Below are positions 43,667-52,400 of a stretch of DNA of 64,000 bases, in pieces. The notes beneath the pieces are model-generated. The model saw only the letters and a list, made by a program, of their open reading frames with translations, had not been told where the DNA came from and searched no databases. The translations under genes were made by a program, and so were the position numbers. Source of the DNA: Thermopolyspora flexuosa (GTDB taxonomy: Bacteria; Actinomycetota; Actinomycetes; Streptosporangiales; Streptosporangiaceae); assembly GCF_006716785.1 (NCBI RefSeq), contig NZ_VFPQ01000001.1:434001-498000 (forward strand). Reading direction: 5' to 3'. Each line of letters begins with the position of its first letter. Position 1 is the stretch's first letter.

Positions 43667-44139
43667 GCCTCCCTCGTCTCCCCCCGGGCGGCCTGTTCCC
43701 GGCGGGCGATGCGTGCGGCCATCCACTGTCCCAGGGCCGGGGCCGTGACGGCGACGAGCAGGAAGGTCAGCAGGGTGCCCCCGGTGCGCGGCGGGGCGAA
43801 GCCGGTCCCTGCCAGGGTGATCGCGGCCACGACGTTGAGCACCGTGCAGGCGCCGAGCCAGACGGTGAACCCGGCCCAGGCCCACGGGTCGCTGACCGCC
43901 GCCCGCCCGGATCCGCCCTGGCCGCGCACGACCCGGACGAAGAGCACGACCACGAGGGCGAAGGCGAGGACGGCCCCGGTCATGGCGAGGGCGGAGGCGG
44001 CGCCGTCGAGGAGCTCGGTGGCGGCCTGCGCGGCGCACAGGAACCCCCACAGGGCGACCGGGTACCAGGCGAGGAACGTCACCGGCGCGGCGCGGCCGGT
44101 GCGCCCGGTTCCGGCGGCGTCGTTCGCGGTGGGCGGCAT
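43642..44139 (-). CDS. four-helix membrane protein co-transcribed with its repressor
   Basis: A 165-residue integral membrane protein, about four helices, paralogous to the 42677-43192 product. LAWYPVALWGFLCAAQAATE matches the W-Y-x-V-A-x-W motif; DPWAWAGFTVWLGACTVLNV and PPRTGGTLLTFLLVAVTAPA with QWMAARIARRE complete the pattern. It is the first gene behind the operator. ATG 44139 follows GGAGGGAG by 5 bases. The family was not recognised; such pairs of a small membrane protein and a one-domain repressor often answer to membrane-active compounds, which is inference. Confidence 0.72.
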   Translation of the reverse strand: MPPTANDAAGTGRTGRAAPVTFLAWYPVALWGFLCAAQAATELLDGAASALAMTGAVLAFALVVVLFVRVVRGQGGSGRAAVSDPWAWAGFTVWLGACTVLNVVAAITLAGTGFAPPRTGGTLLTFLLVAVTAPALGQWMAARIARREQAARGETREAWRPNWTR

Positions 44140-44171
44140 GCCGGGCTCCCTCCGTTTTCCTGCTGGCATCT

Positions 44172-44197
44172 ACTTTCCTGACTGGAAAGTACTTTCC
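44172..44197. promoter_or_regulatory. operator: three ACTTTCC/GGAAAGT half-sites
   Basis: ACTTTCC (44172-44178), five bases, GGAAAGT (44184-44190), directly followed by ACTTTCC (44191-44197). The last two make a perfect 14-bp palindrome. It lies about 30 bases upstream of the operon start codon (44139) and just before the divergent four-Cys membrane protein gene at 44246. AT-rich against the background. Confidence 0.6.
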
Positions 44198-44245
44198 TGT
44201 CTCACGAGAGTCAATTCAGGAGGACCAATCGGGACGGATCGCCAG

Positions 44246-45031
44246 ATGAGAGGCGGTCTGCCGGTTAAAGTCGTGCAGGTGGGCGAGCACTGGGAGCGGA
44301 GCGGCGGGCGTGCCACCCGCCCGCGTTCGTGGTCGGCGCTCGTCGTGGTCACCGTGCTCGCCTTCGGCTGCGCGATCGTCGCGGGGGTGGCCGGCAGCGT
44401 GGCCGGGGCCGAGCTGACCCGCGGCCCGGACGCGGCCGAGATCCAGCGCGCCTCCGCCGAGGAGATCGCCCGGCGCTGGCAGGTGTGGCCGGTCAAGCGC
44501 ATCTTCCCGGCCACGCTGCCGTACGTGACCGAGCAGGGCGGCCAGGAGCGGGCCCGGCGCGTGGGCGTGTCCACCCGCACCGACTGCCAGGCCGCGGTGG
44601 ACGCCCGGCTCCGGGCGACGTTCCGCGCCGCGGGCTGCCGGGCCGTACTGCGGGCGACCTACCTCGACGCGCTGCAGGGCGTCGTGGTCACCATCGGCGT
44701 CGCCGCCTTCCCCGACGCCGCCTCCGCCGCGCGGGCGCACGCCGCGTTCCCCAAGGGCGGCAGGCCCTCGCCGGGCCTGCGCGCGCTGTCCTTCCCGCGC
44801 ACCGTCGCCGACCGGTTCACCGCGGCGGGCCGGCAGCACGGCTACGCGCGGCAGGAGGGGCCGTACGTGGTGGCGGTCACCGCCGGGCAGGTGGACGGCC
44901 GTCCCGCCCGGGCCGTCGGGCACCAGCGGGAGACGCTGTTCGCGTTCACCGCGGATCTCGCCGACGGCGTGCTGCGCAACCTCGTCACCCCGGTCGTGCC
45001 GGACTGCACCGCCAAGGAGTGGCTGTGCTGA
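44246..45031 (+). CDS. single-pass membrane protein with extracytoplasmic four-Cys domain (cassette 1, partner of subtilase)
   Basis: A 261-residue protein of unknown family. After a basic N-terminus there is one membrane segment at about 32-54 (LVVVTVLAFGCAIVAGVAGS). The extracytoplasmic domain has RRWQVWPVKRIFP, ARRVGVSTRTDC (Cys 114), GCRAVLRATYLDA (Cys 131), and ends PDCTAKEWLC (Cys 254, Cys 261). The same blocks and all four Cys occur in the 46363-47283 product, so the two are paralogues with two probable disulfides. The subtilase gene starts inside its last codons (GTGCTGA), so translation is coupled. It may act as partner, inhibitor or substrate of the protease; this is inference. ATG 44246 has only a modest GGGACGGA upstream. 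Confidence 0.7.
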   Translation: MRGGLPVKVVQVGEHWERSGGRATRPRSWSALVVVTVLAFGCAIVAGVAGSVAGAELTRGPDAAEIQRASAEEIARRWQVWPVKRIFPATLPYVTEQGGQERARRVGVSTRTDCQAAVDARLRATFRAAGCRAVLRATYLDALQGVVVTIGVAAFPDAASAARAHAAFPKGGRPSPGLRALSFPRTVADRFTAAGRQHGYARQEGPYVVAVTAGQVDGRPARAVGHQRETLFAFTADLADGVLRNLVTPVVPDCTAKEWLC

Positions 45032-46353
45032 GCCGTACCGCGCCGATCCGTCGTGCGCTCGCCCGTGTCACGGCGGTCCTCGCCGCGCTGCTCGTGCTCA
45101 CCCCCGTGCTCTGCGGCGCCGTGCCGTACGGCGGGGCGGACGGCCTGCTCGCCGCCACGGCGTACGCCGACCAGGTGCGCGGATCCCAGGAGGAGGTGCT
45201 GCGCACCCTCGACGTGGAGCGGGCCTGGAGGATCACCCGGGGCAAGGGCGTGCTGGTCGCGGTGCTCGACTCTGGGGTGGACCCGCGCCACCGCGACCTG
45301 GTCGGCTCGGTGATCACCGGCAGGGACTTCACCGTCGGCGCCAACCCGCCCGGGGTGCCGCCGAAGCGGCTGCACGGCACCTACATGGCCTCCCTGATCG
45401 CCGGGCACGGGCACGGGCCGGGCCGCCGCAACGGGGTGATCGGGGTGGCGCCGGAGGCGAAGATCCTCTCCGTCCGGGTGATCCTCGAGGACGAGGAGCC
45501 CGGCTTCCGCGCCTTCAACTCCGAGCCGCGCTTCGAGAAGGTGGTGGCGCGCGGCATCCGGTACGCGGTCGACCGGGGCGCCCACGTGATCAACATGTCG
45601 ATCTCGAAGGACCAGCCCACCCGGGCCGAGCGGGCCGCGATCCGGTACGCCATCTCCAAGGGCGTGGTGCTCGTCGCCGCCGCGGGCAACGAGGGCGCGG
45701 GCAAGCGCAACGCCCCCTACTCCTACCCGGCGTCGCTGCCCGGGGTGATCTCGGTGGCGGCGGCCGACAAGTCGCAGCGGCGGGCCTCGTTCTCCAACCG
45801 CAATTCGCTGGTCACCGTGGCCGCGCCCGGCGTGGACGTGCTCGGGGCCGGTCCCGGCGACGAGTACTGGATCGGGCGCGGCACCTCGCAGGCGACCGCG
45901 CTCGTCTCCGGGGTGGCCGCGCTGATCAAGTCGCGGTACCCGAAGATGTCGCCCGCCCTCGTGGCGCAGGCGATCACCGCCGGGGCGCGCGGCCGCCCCG
46001 CCGGGGGCTACGACCCGGGCACCGGGTTCGGCGTGGTGAACGCGGCGCTGGCGCTGCGGCACGCGGCGCTGCTCGCCCGGCACCGGCACGTGGCGAGCGG
46101 GCCCGGCGTGCAGGACCCGGAGAAGCCGATCAGGCCGGAGACCGGGGTGCCCACCGTGAGCACCGGCCCGATCCGGGTGGTGCACCGGGACCGGGGGAAG
46201 ATCGCGCTGTACGGCGGGATCGCGGTCGCCGCCGGGATCGGATCGCTCGCCTGCTTCTTCGTGATGCTCGTGCTCATCCGCCGCATGAGGCGAAAAGAAC
46301 ACCGTCTACCACAGGAGATTCCGGAACCCCAGCGGCCCGCGCTATCGACGTAG
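45025..46353 (+). CDS. mycosin-like membrane-anchored subtilase (S8), active copy
   Basis: A 442-residue protease. The signal peptide (about 10-48, ending TAYA) is followed by the S8 domain and a C-terminal membrane anchor at about 392-416, the mycosin (MycP) layout. The triad is complete: Asp 82 (VAVLDSGVD), His 117 (LHGTYMASLIAGHG) and Ser 288 (GRGTSQATALVSG), with the oxyanion Asn 222 (AAAGNEG). It should face the outside and process exported proteins. No ESX/WXG100 genes are near, so type VII secretion is not supported by context. Starts at GTG 45025, overlapping the upstream gene by 7 bases. Confidence 0.87.
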   Translation: MLSRTAPIRRALARVTAVLAALLVLTPVLCGAVPYGGADGLLAATAYADQVRGSQEEVLRTLDVERAWRITRGKGVLVAVLDSGVDPRHRDLVGSVITGRDFTVGANPPGVPPKRLHGTYMASLIAGHGHGPGRRNGVIGVAPEAKILSVRVILEDEEPGFRAFNSEPRFEKVVARGIRYAVDRGAHVINMSISKDQPTRAERAAIRYAISKGVVLVAAAGNEGAGKRNAPYSYPASLPGVISVAAADKSQRRASFSNRNSLVTVAAPGVDVLGAGPGDEYWIGRGTSQATALVSGVAALIKSRYPKMSPALVAQAITAGARGRPAGGYDPGTGFGVVNAALALRHAALLARHRHVASGPGVQDPEKPIRPETGVPTVSTGPIRVVHRDRGKIALYGGIAVAAGIGSLACFFVMLVLIRRMRRKEHRLPQEIPEPQRPALST

Positions 46354-46356
46354 CAT
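46351..46356 (+). promoter_or_regulatory. possible internal -10 hexamer (leaderless) of cassette 2
   Basis: TAGCAT, which includes the TAG stop of the first subtilase, ends 6 bases before the ATG at 46363. It would allow cassette 2 to be expressed separately. Confidence 0.32.
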
Positions 46357-46362
46357 CGGAGT

Positions 46363-47283
46363 ATGAAGCCTGAGGGTGCGAAGGGCCGGCGGGGTGCGCC
46401 GTGGCCCGTTCGCGGCTCAGGCACGCGGGCGCCGAACCTCGTGCCCGACCGGCGCGGCCGGGACCGCCCGGCCGGCGGCCGCGCCTGGACGGCCGGCCTG
46501 CGGCGCGGCGAGGCCGCCCGGGCCGCGCAGGCCGCGCGCGAGCGCGAGGAGCTGGAGCGGGGGATGCGCCGCCGCGGCCTGTTCCTCGCCCTCATCGGCG
46601 TGATCCTCGTCGTCGCGGCCACCAACGTGCTGCTCGGCACCCTCGGCCTGCTCCGGGAGACCCGGTCCCGGCCGCTCACCGCGGCCGAGCGCGCCGAGTA
46701 CGTGCGCCAGGACGTGGCGCGCCGCTGGCACACCTGGCCCGCCACCCGGATCTTCCCCTCCGAGGTCGAGTACACCGGGCTCGGCCGTACCCAGCGGGTG
46801 GCCCGCCGGGTCGGCATCGCCCCCGAGACGAGCTGCCGCGGCGGGCTCGACTCCCCGGTCGCCGGGGTGCTCGAGGAGTACGGCTGCCGCACCCTGCTGC
46901 GCGCCACCTACGTCGACCAGTCCGCCGCCTACGCGATCACCGTCGGCGTCGCCGTGCTGCGGGACGAGGAGGCCCGGGCCGAGGCGGCGACCAGGCTTCC
47001 GGTCGACGACCGGGTCGGGGTGCGCCCGGTGGCGTTCCCCGGCACGGTCACCGAGAACTTCGGCGCGGCCCAGCGGCAGCGCACCGGCTGGGTCGCGACC
47101 GGGCCGTACATCGTCTTCACCACCTCCGGGTACACCGACGGACGCACCCGGGAGGCGGTGCCGCCGGAGGAGATCCTGCACAGCGAGCTGTGGCCGGTCG
47201 CCCAGACGATCGGCGGCCAGATCGCCCGCGCGCTCGGCCGGCCGCCCGACGTACCGCGTTGCACCCAGGGGAACGTGTGCTGA
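46363..47283 (+). CDS. single-pass membrane protein with extracytoplasmic four-Cys domain (cassette 2)
   Basis: A 306-residue paralogue of the 44246-45031 product. It has a longer, strongly basic cytoplasmic N-terminus (1-72, with a coiled-coil-like AARAAQAAREREELERGMRR), a membrane segment at about 73-97, then RRWHTWPATRIFP, ARRVGIAPETSC (Cys 158), YGCRTLLRATYVDQ (Cys 175), and the end PRCTQGNVC (Cys 300, Cys 306). The four Cys positions match the cassette 1 protein. It is followed, with a 7-base overlap, by the second subtilase gene. No known family was recognised. Confidence 0.7.
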   Translation: MKPEGAKGRRGAPWPVRGSGTRAPNLVPDRRGRDRPAGGRAWTAGLRRGEAARAAQAAREREELERGMRRRGLFLALIGVILVVAATNVLLGTLGLLRETRSRPLTAAERAEYVRQDVARRWHTWPATRIFPSEVEYTGLGRTQRVARRVGIAPETSCRGGLDSPVAGVLEEYGCRTLLRATYVDQSAAYAITVGVAVLRDEEARAEAATRLPVDDRVGVRPVAFPGTVTENFGAAQRQRTGWVATGPYIVFTTSGYTDGRTREAVPPEEILHSELWPVAQTIGGQIARALGRPPDVPRCTQGNVC

Positions 47284-48500
47284 GGAGTGTGCTGAGGACA
47301 GGCGTGCCGACCCGATCAGGCCTGCGGCGGGCGCTCGCCGCGCTCACCGCCACCACGCTCGCCGCGCTCGTCGCGGGCGTGCCCTCCGCCGCCGCGGACG
47401 CCCGCGGGCGGGCGGACATCCGCAAGGAGCAGCGGTGGGTGTTCGACGCGCTCAACATCGAGCGGGCCTGGAGGTCGGGCAAGGGCGCCGGGGTGACCGT
47501 GGCGCTGCTCGACACCCGGGTGCAGGCCTCGGTGAAGGAGCTCAAGGGCAAGATCACCGAAGGCCCCGACCTGTCCGGGTTCTTCTACGGGGACCTGCCG
47601 TCGCCGGTGGGCGAGCACGGCACCCAGATGGCCTCGCTCATCGCCGGCTCGGGCCGGGACGGCGCGCTCTCCGGCGTCGCGCCCGACGCGCACATCCTGT
47701 CCATCCCGATCGCGGTGGAGCGGGGCGACACCAGCATGCTTCCGGGCAGCGCCGCGGACGCCGAGTTCGCCCGGGCGGTCCGGCACGCGGTGAGCCACAA
47801 CGCCGCGGTGATCGTGGTGCCCAGCGGCCGGTACGGCGCGCAGCGCATCGGCGCCGAGGCCGTCGCCTACGCGCTCGCCCGCGGCGTGCCGGTGGTGGCC
47901 TCGGTGGGCGACGACGGCGCGAGCGAGGCGAGCAAGGAGAACGGCACCTCGTACTGGCGGTTCCCGGCGGGCTACTCCGGCGTGATCGGCGTGGCCGCGG
48001 TGGACCGGGACGGCAAGCCCGCGGAGTTCAGCAGCGACAACCTCTCGGTGCTGGTCGCCGCGCCCGGCGTGGACGTGCCGGCGGCGAGCTCGCGCGGCGG
48101 CCGTACCACGGTCAGCTCGACCGACGCCGCGGCCGCGCTCGTCGGCGGGGTGGTCGCGCTGATCAAGGCCCGGCACCCCACGCTGCGGCCCGAGCTGGTC
48201 GCCCAGGCGCTCGCCTCGTCCACCCGCCACCGCCCGGAGGCCGGGTACGACGACCGGGTGGGGTTCGGCGTGGTGGACGCCGCGGCCGCGCTCGAACGGG
48301 CGGCGCAGCTCGCCGGGTACCAGGCCGGCCTGCCGGTGGAGGAGGGCCACCGGTTCGGCGGCGGGTCGGCCGCGCCGGAGCCGTCCCGCCCGGGCCCCGA
48401 CCCGTTCCGCATGTGGGCGTACGGCATCGGCGTGGCGTTCGGCCTCGCCGCGTTCGCGGGCGGCGTGCTCGTGCTCGTCCGGCGTTCGGAACGCGGTTGA
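47277..48500 (+). CDS. mycosin-like subtilase homologue without catalytic Ser (predicted pseudoprotease)
   Basis: A 407-residue protein with the same layout as the first subtilase: signal peptide (about 17-40), S8 domain, C-terminal membrane anchor (about 378-402). Asp 79 (VALLDTRVQ) and His 114 (GEHGTQMASLIAGSG) are kept. The GTS of the active Ser is STD (Asp 283, in TVSSTDAAAALVGGVVALIK), and the oxyanion Asn is Asp 212 (ASVGDDG). The rest of the fold is well conserved, so selection seems to keep the protein as a non-protease. It may bind the substrate or the partner proteins of the active copy. GTG 47277 is used; GTG 47289 and 47304 are possible. Confidence 0.82.
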   Translation: MLRSVLRTGVPTRSGLRRALAALTATTLAALVAGVPSAAADARGRADIRKEQRWVFDALNIERAWRSGKGAGVTVALLDTRVQASVKELKGKITEGPDLSGFFYGDLPSPVGEHGTQMASLIAGSGRDGALSGVAPDAHILSIPIAVERGDTSMLPGSAADAEFARAVRHAVSHNAAVIVVPSGRYGAQRIGAEAVAYALARGVPVVASVGDDGASEASKENGTSYWRFPAGYSGVIGVAAVDRDGKPAEFSSDNLSVLVAAPGVDVPAASSRGGRTTVSSTDAAAALVGGVVALIKARHPTLRPELVAQALASSTRHRPEAGYDDRVGFGVVDAAAALERAAQLAGYQAGLPVEEGHRFGGGSAAPEPSRPGPDPFRMWAYGIGVAFGLAAFAGGVLVLVRRSERG

Positions 48501-48608
48501 TCACAATGCGGACGCGATTCGGGCGCTCTTCGGTGGCGGTTTGAAACCAGTTCTGCTGCGTTTCTCCTGCGTGCCGTTTTTCCGGCGTGGCCGGTTGCGG
48601 CCATTCGC

Positions 48609-48614
48609 TATCGT
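48609..48614 (+). promoter_or_regulatory. -10 hexamer for a leaderless transcript
   Basis: TATCGT ends 8 bases before the ATG at 48623; no Shine-Dalgarno sequence. Confidence 0.4.
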
Positions 48615-48622
48615 CGCGGCAC

Positions 48623-49009
48623 ATGGGATACCAGCTGCGCGTGGAACGTGATTCTCCGCTCGCCTACGCCGAACTCGCCGAACCGGCGGTGACCGAGGCG
48701 GGGTTCGCGGTGCGCGGATCTCAGGACGGCGTGGAGATCGTGGCACGCCACGCCGACGGGGAGCACCTGGTCGCCTCCTGGCGGCAGGAGGCCGGCTCCG
48801 GGTCGGTGACCGGCGAGCCGGTGTCGGACTGGCAGGTGGCCCAGCTCGTCCGCCTGTCGGAGGCGCTCGGGGGACGCCTGGTGGGGGAGGACGGCGAGTT
48901 CTACCGCCTGCGCGACGGCGTGGTCGAGCAGGTGAGCGGCTCCCACGTCTACGAGTTCGGGAAGATCGAGGAGATCCTCGCGGCCGGTCCGGCCCAGTGG
49001 AGCGAGTGA
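48623..49009 (+). CDS. hypothetical protein
   Basis: A 128-residue soluble acidic protein: MGYQLRVERDSPLAYAELAE, GFAVRGSQDGVEIVARHADG, HLVASWRQEAGSGSVTGEPV, then VRLSEALGGRLVGEDGEFYR and HVYEFGKIEEILAAGPAQWS. It looks like a compact alpha/beta fold with no membrane segment or metal motif. It may be one of the small immunity- or SUKH-like proteins, but I cannot support that from motifs. The ATG is supported by the -10 hexamer. It lies 122 bases after the pseudoprotease gene and 60 before the ATL gene. Confidence 0.6.
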   Translation: MGYQLRVERDSPLAYAELAEPAVTEAGFAVRGSQDGVEIVARHADGEHLVASWRQEAGSGSVTGEPVSDWQVAQLVRLSEALGGRLVGEDGEFYRLRDGVVEQVSGSHVYEFGKIEEILAAGPAQWSE

Positions 49010-49069
49010 CGGGCCGCCGACCGGCGGCGGACGGCCGGCGCGGCCGGGGCACCGGGGGAGGACGGGGGC

Positions 49070-49366
49070 GTGCGACCGGAGTACGTCGAGCGGGTGCTTG
49101 AGGTGGTCGAGCGCATCCCGCCCGGCAGGGTGATGTCGTACGGCGACATCGCCGAGTACCTCGGTGAGGGCGGCCCCCGCCAGGTCGGCCGGGTGATGGC
49201 GCTGTGGGGCGGCGCGGTCTGCTGGTGGCGTGTCGTGCGGAGTGACGGGAGCCCTCCGCGCGGCCACGAGCAGCAGTGTCTGCGCAGGTGGCGGGAGGAG
49301 GGGACGCCGCTGCGCGGAGAACGCGCCGACATGCCCCGGGCCCGGTGGCACGCCGATCCGGCGTGA
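49070..49366 (+). CDS. alkyltransferase-like (ATL) DNA repair protein
   Basis: A 98-residue protein of the MGMT C-terminal domain fold: VLEVVERIPPGRVMSYGDIA, GGPRQVGRVMALWGGAV, then CWWRVVRSDGSPPRGHEQQC. Methyltransferases have PCHRVV at the active site; ATLs have PWHR. Here the segment reads VCWWRVV, so the nucleophile position is Trp and a Cys sits one residue earlier. It should bind O6-alkylguanine lesions without repairing them and hand them to nucleotide excision repair. The mycobacterial counterpart (Rv3204, from memory) lies in the same order near adnA. GTG 49070 follows GAGGACGGGGG. Confidence 0.87.
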   Translation: MRPEYVERVLEVVERIPPGRVMSYGDIAEYLGEGGPRQVGRVMALWGGAVCWWRVVRSDGSPPRGHEQQCLRRWREEGTPLRGERADMPRARWHADPA

Positions 49367-49440
49367 ACGGAGGTACCGGCATTACCATCGGAGGAATACC
49401 GGTATAGCCGAGCGTTTCCGAAAGGTGGTGCCCCTCCGTC

Positions 49441-52400
49441 ATGCCCACCGGCGCGACGCCCGTGCGCCCAGGCGATCTGCTCGCCGAGCGAATCCGGGCC
49501 GTCCAGGATCTGTTCGACCGGGGAGAGGCGCTGGAGGGGCTGATCTTAGCGGTCGACACCACCGGCCTCTCCCGCGCCGACCGCCGCCGCCTGCACACCG
49601 AGGTGCTGTGCGGCCCGCTCGGCGCCCGGCTCGACAGCGCGGCCCGGCGGGGCCCGGAACGGCGGCGGGAGGCGATCGAGGCGCTGCGCCCTTTTCTCGC
49701 CACGGTCGAGCCCCGGGTCAAGCGCAACCTGCCGGTGATGCGCCGCCTCGCCTATCACCTGATCGAGACCCGGGATCCCACCGAGCTCGCCGAGGGCGAG
49801 GACCTGGCGAAGCTCGCCGCCGCGCAGACCGAGCCGTTCCGCCGGGTGCGCCGCGGCCTGCGCTGGTACGCCGAGTCGCCGGTGGAGCTGCCCAAGGACC
49901 AGGCGCCGCGGCTGACCCGGCTGCGCCGTGCCGACCTCGTCCCGGTCACCCAGGTCGACGACATCTCCTGGACCGCGGACGGGCGGCTGCGGGTGACCGG
50001 GCACGCCTACCTCGCGGGCCTGTCGGTGCGCAGCCGCCGGTTCAACCGGGCCCGGGTGATGCTGTACGGCCCGCGGTGGCTGCCGCCGATCGCGATGCGG
50101 ACCACCCGGATCCACCGGCCGCAGGTCACCCACGGGGCGGCCGAGCCGGGCTGTAACTACGACTGGGCGGGCTTCGTCGCCGAGGTCAACCCGTTCGCGC
50201 TGCGCTGGCGGGCCGGGGTCCGCGCGGTGGTGCGCGGCGCCATGCGGCTGCTGCGCGGCCGGCCGATCGTGCGCGACACCGCGACCTGGCGGGCCGAGAT
50301 CGTGATCTGGAGCCGCGCGGCCCGGGCCAAGGGCCTGCTGCGCGGCCCGGCGCAGGGCCGTACCGAGCGCCCCGACGGCCGCGAGGTGAAGCCCGGCCTG
50401 TGGGTGCGGCCGGTGTGGACCTCGGACCGCGCGCTGCAGATCGTGCTGCAGCCGACCCGGGCCGAGCTGCTGTCGGCCTCGCTCGACGGCGACACCGTGG
50501 AGATCGTCGGCTTCCTGCCGGGCCGCCCGATCACCAAGGGCCGCGCCCGGCTGGGCGGGTACCGCGTCGCCGCCGAGTTCACCCCGGTCACCGGCGGCAC
50601 CCGGTTCTCCCTCACGCTGCCCGCGCAGGCCCTGCTCAAGGAGCGCGAGGTGCGCCGCCTGTGGGTGGAGCCGAAGGGCATGCCCGCCGCGTCCGTCCAG
50701 CTCACCGACGGCGCGGAGGCCCGGCTCCTGGTCGGCGACCGGGAGATCGCGGTGCTGCGGGACCGGCGCGACCGGGCGACGATCGCCTCGTACCGCATCC
50801 GCCCGTTCATCACCTCCGCGACCTGGGAGGTGGACCGCGACGGGCGCAGTGGCACGCTCACCCTCACCGGTGACTACCCGGACCCCGACCCGGGCCCGCG
50901 CGAGCTGGTGCTCCGCCACACCTCCGGCCTCGTCTTCCACGTGCCGCTGACCCGGGAGGGCACCCGGTTCACGGCGCGGTTCGCCCCCGGGGCGATGCCG
51001 CGGTTCGGCGGCACGACGGTGCTGCCGAGCGGCGTGTGGCACATGTCGGTCACCGGGACGACCGCCAAGGGCCGGGCGCTGATCGTGCCGATGCGGTTCT
51101 CCCACCCGGCGCTCGCCGGCCTCGACGAGTCGCCGGTGGAGATCGCGGGCCGTACCTACCGGATCGTGTCCACCCGGTTCGACGTGCCGATCCTGGTCGT
51201 CGCGGAGAAGATCCCCGACGACGAGAAGGGCGCCGCGGGCGACTGGGCGCTGCGCCGCGTCTTCTACCCGGCCGAGCGCTCCCGGGAGCTGTGGGACGCG
51301 ACCGTGTACGTCAGCTTCGACGGCCGGTGCTACGCCGACAGCCCACGGGCGATCTACGAGGAACGGCTGCGCCGCGGCGACGACCGCGAGCACATCTGGG
51401 TGGTCCGCGACGGCGCGTTCACCCCGCCCGACTCGGCCGCGCTCGGGCTCGCCCACGGCATCACCCCGCGGGTGGTGCGCGAGGGCGGCCGCGAGCACTA
51501 CGAGGCGCTCGCCCGGGCCAGGTACATCGTGACCAACTCGATGCTGCCGCCGTGGTTCCGCGCCCGCGAGGACCAGGTGGTGGTGCAGACCTGGCACGGC
51601 ACCCCGGTCAAGCGCATCGGCGTGGACCAGCCGCACATGTCGCGCACCCCCAGGCCGCCGGTGTGGTACCGGCAGGCCGCCGAGGTGCGCAACTGGGACC
51701 TGCTGGTGGCGCAGAGCCCGTGGGCGGCGCGCATCCTGCGCCGGGCGTTCCGGTACGAGGGCGAGGTGCTCGAGTGCGGGCTGCCGCGCAACGACCTGCT
51801 CGCGGACGGCGACCGGGACGCGCTCGCCGCGGCGGTACGGCGGCGCCTCGGCGTGCCCGAGGGCAAGCGCATCGTGCTGTACGCGCCGACCGCCCGGGAC
51901 AACGACCGCAAGAACTCCTCGCTCCGGCTCGACCTCGCCGAGCTGCGCCGCGCGATCGGCCACGACCACGTGCTGCTGGTGCGCGGCCACATGCTGCAGG
52001 CGTACCCATCGGCGCCGGGCCTCGCCGCCCCGGACTCGGCCGCGGCGAAGGCGATGGCCGCCGACTCGCTGCCGGTCGCGCCCGCCGGCCCCGAGGGGGC
52101 GCGGCCCAGCCCGAAGCTGCTCGCCCGGCGCGCCGCGATGGCGAAGGCCAGGGAGAAGGCGAGGACCGGCAACGCCGCGTTCGCGCTCGACGTCACCACC
52201 TATCCGGACGTCACCGAGCTCATGCTCGTGGCGGACGTGCTCATCACCGACTACTCGGCGGTGATGTTCGACTTCGTCGTCACCGGCCGGCCGATCCTGC
52301 TGTACGCCCCCGACCTCGACCGCTTCGAGGAGATCCGCGGCCTCTACCTCGACCTGTCCACCCAGGCCCCGGGCCCGCTGCTGTTCGAGCAGTCCGAGGT

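Noticed and set aside
45025-48500. Type VII (ESX) secretion locus, because of the mycosin-like proteases
   Set aside because: No WXG100, EccB/C/D/E or PE/PPE-like genes were seen in the window.
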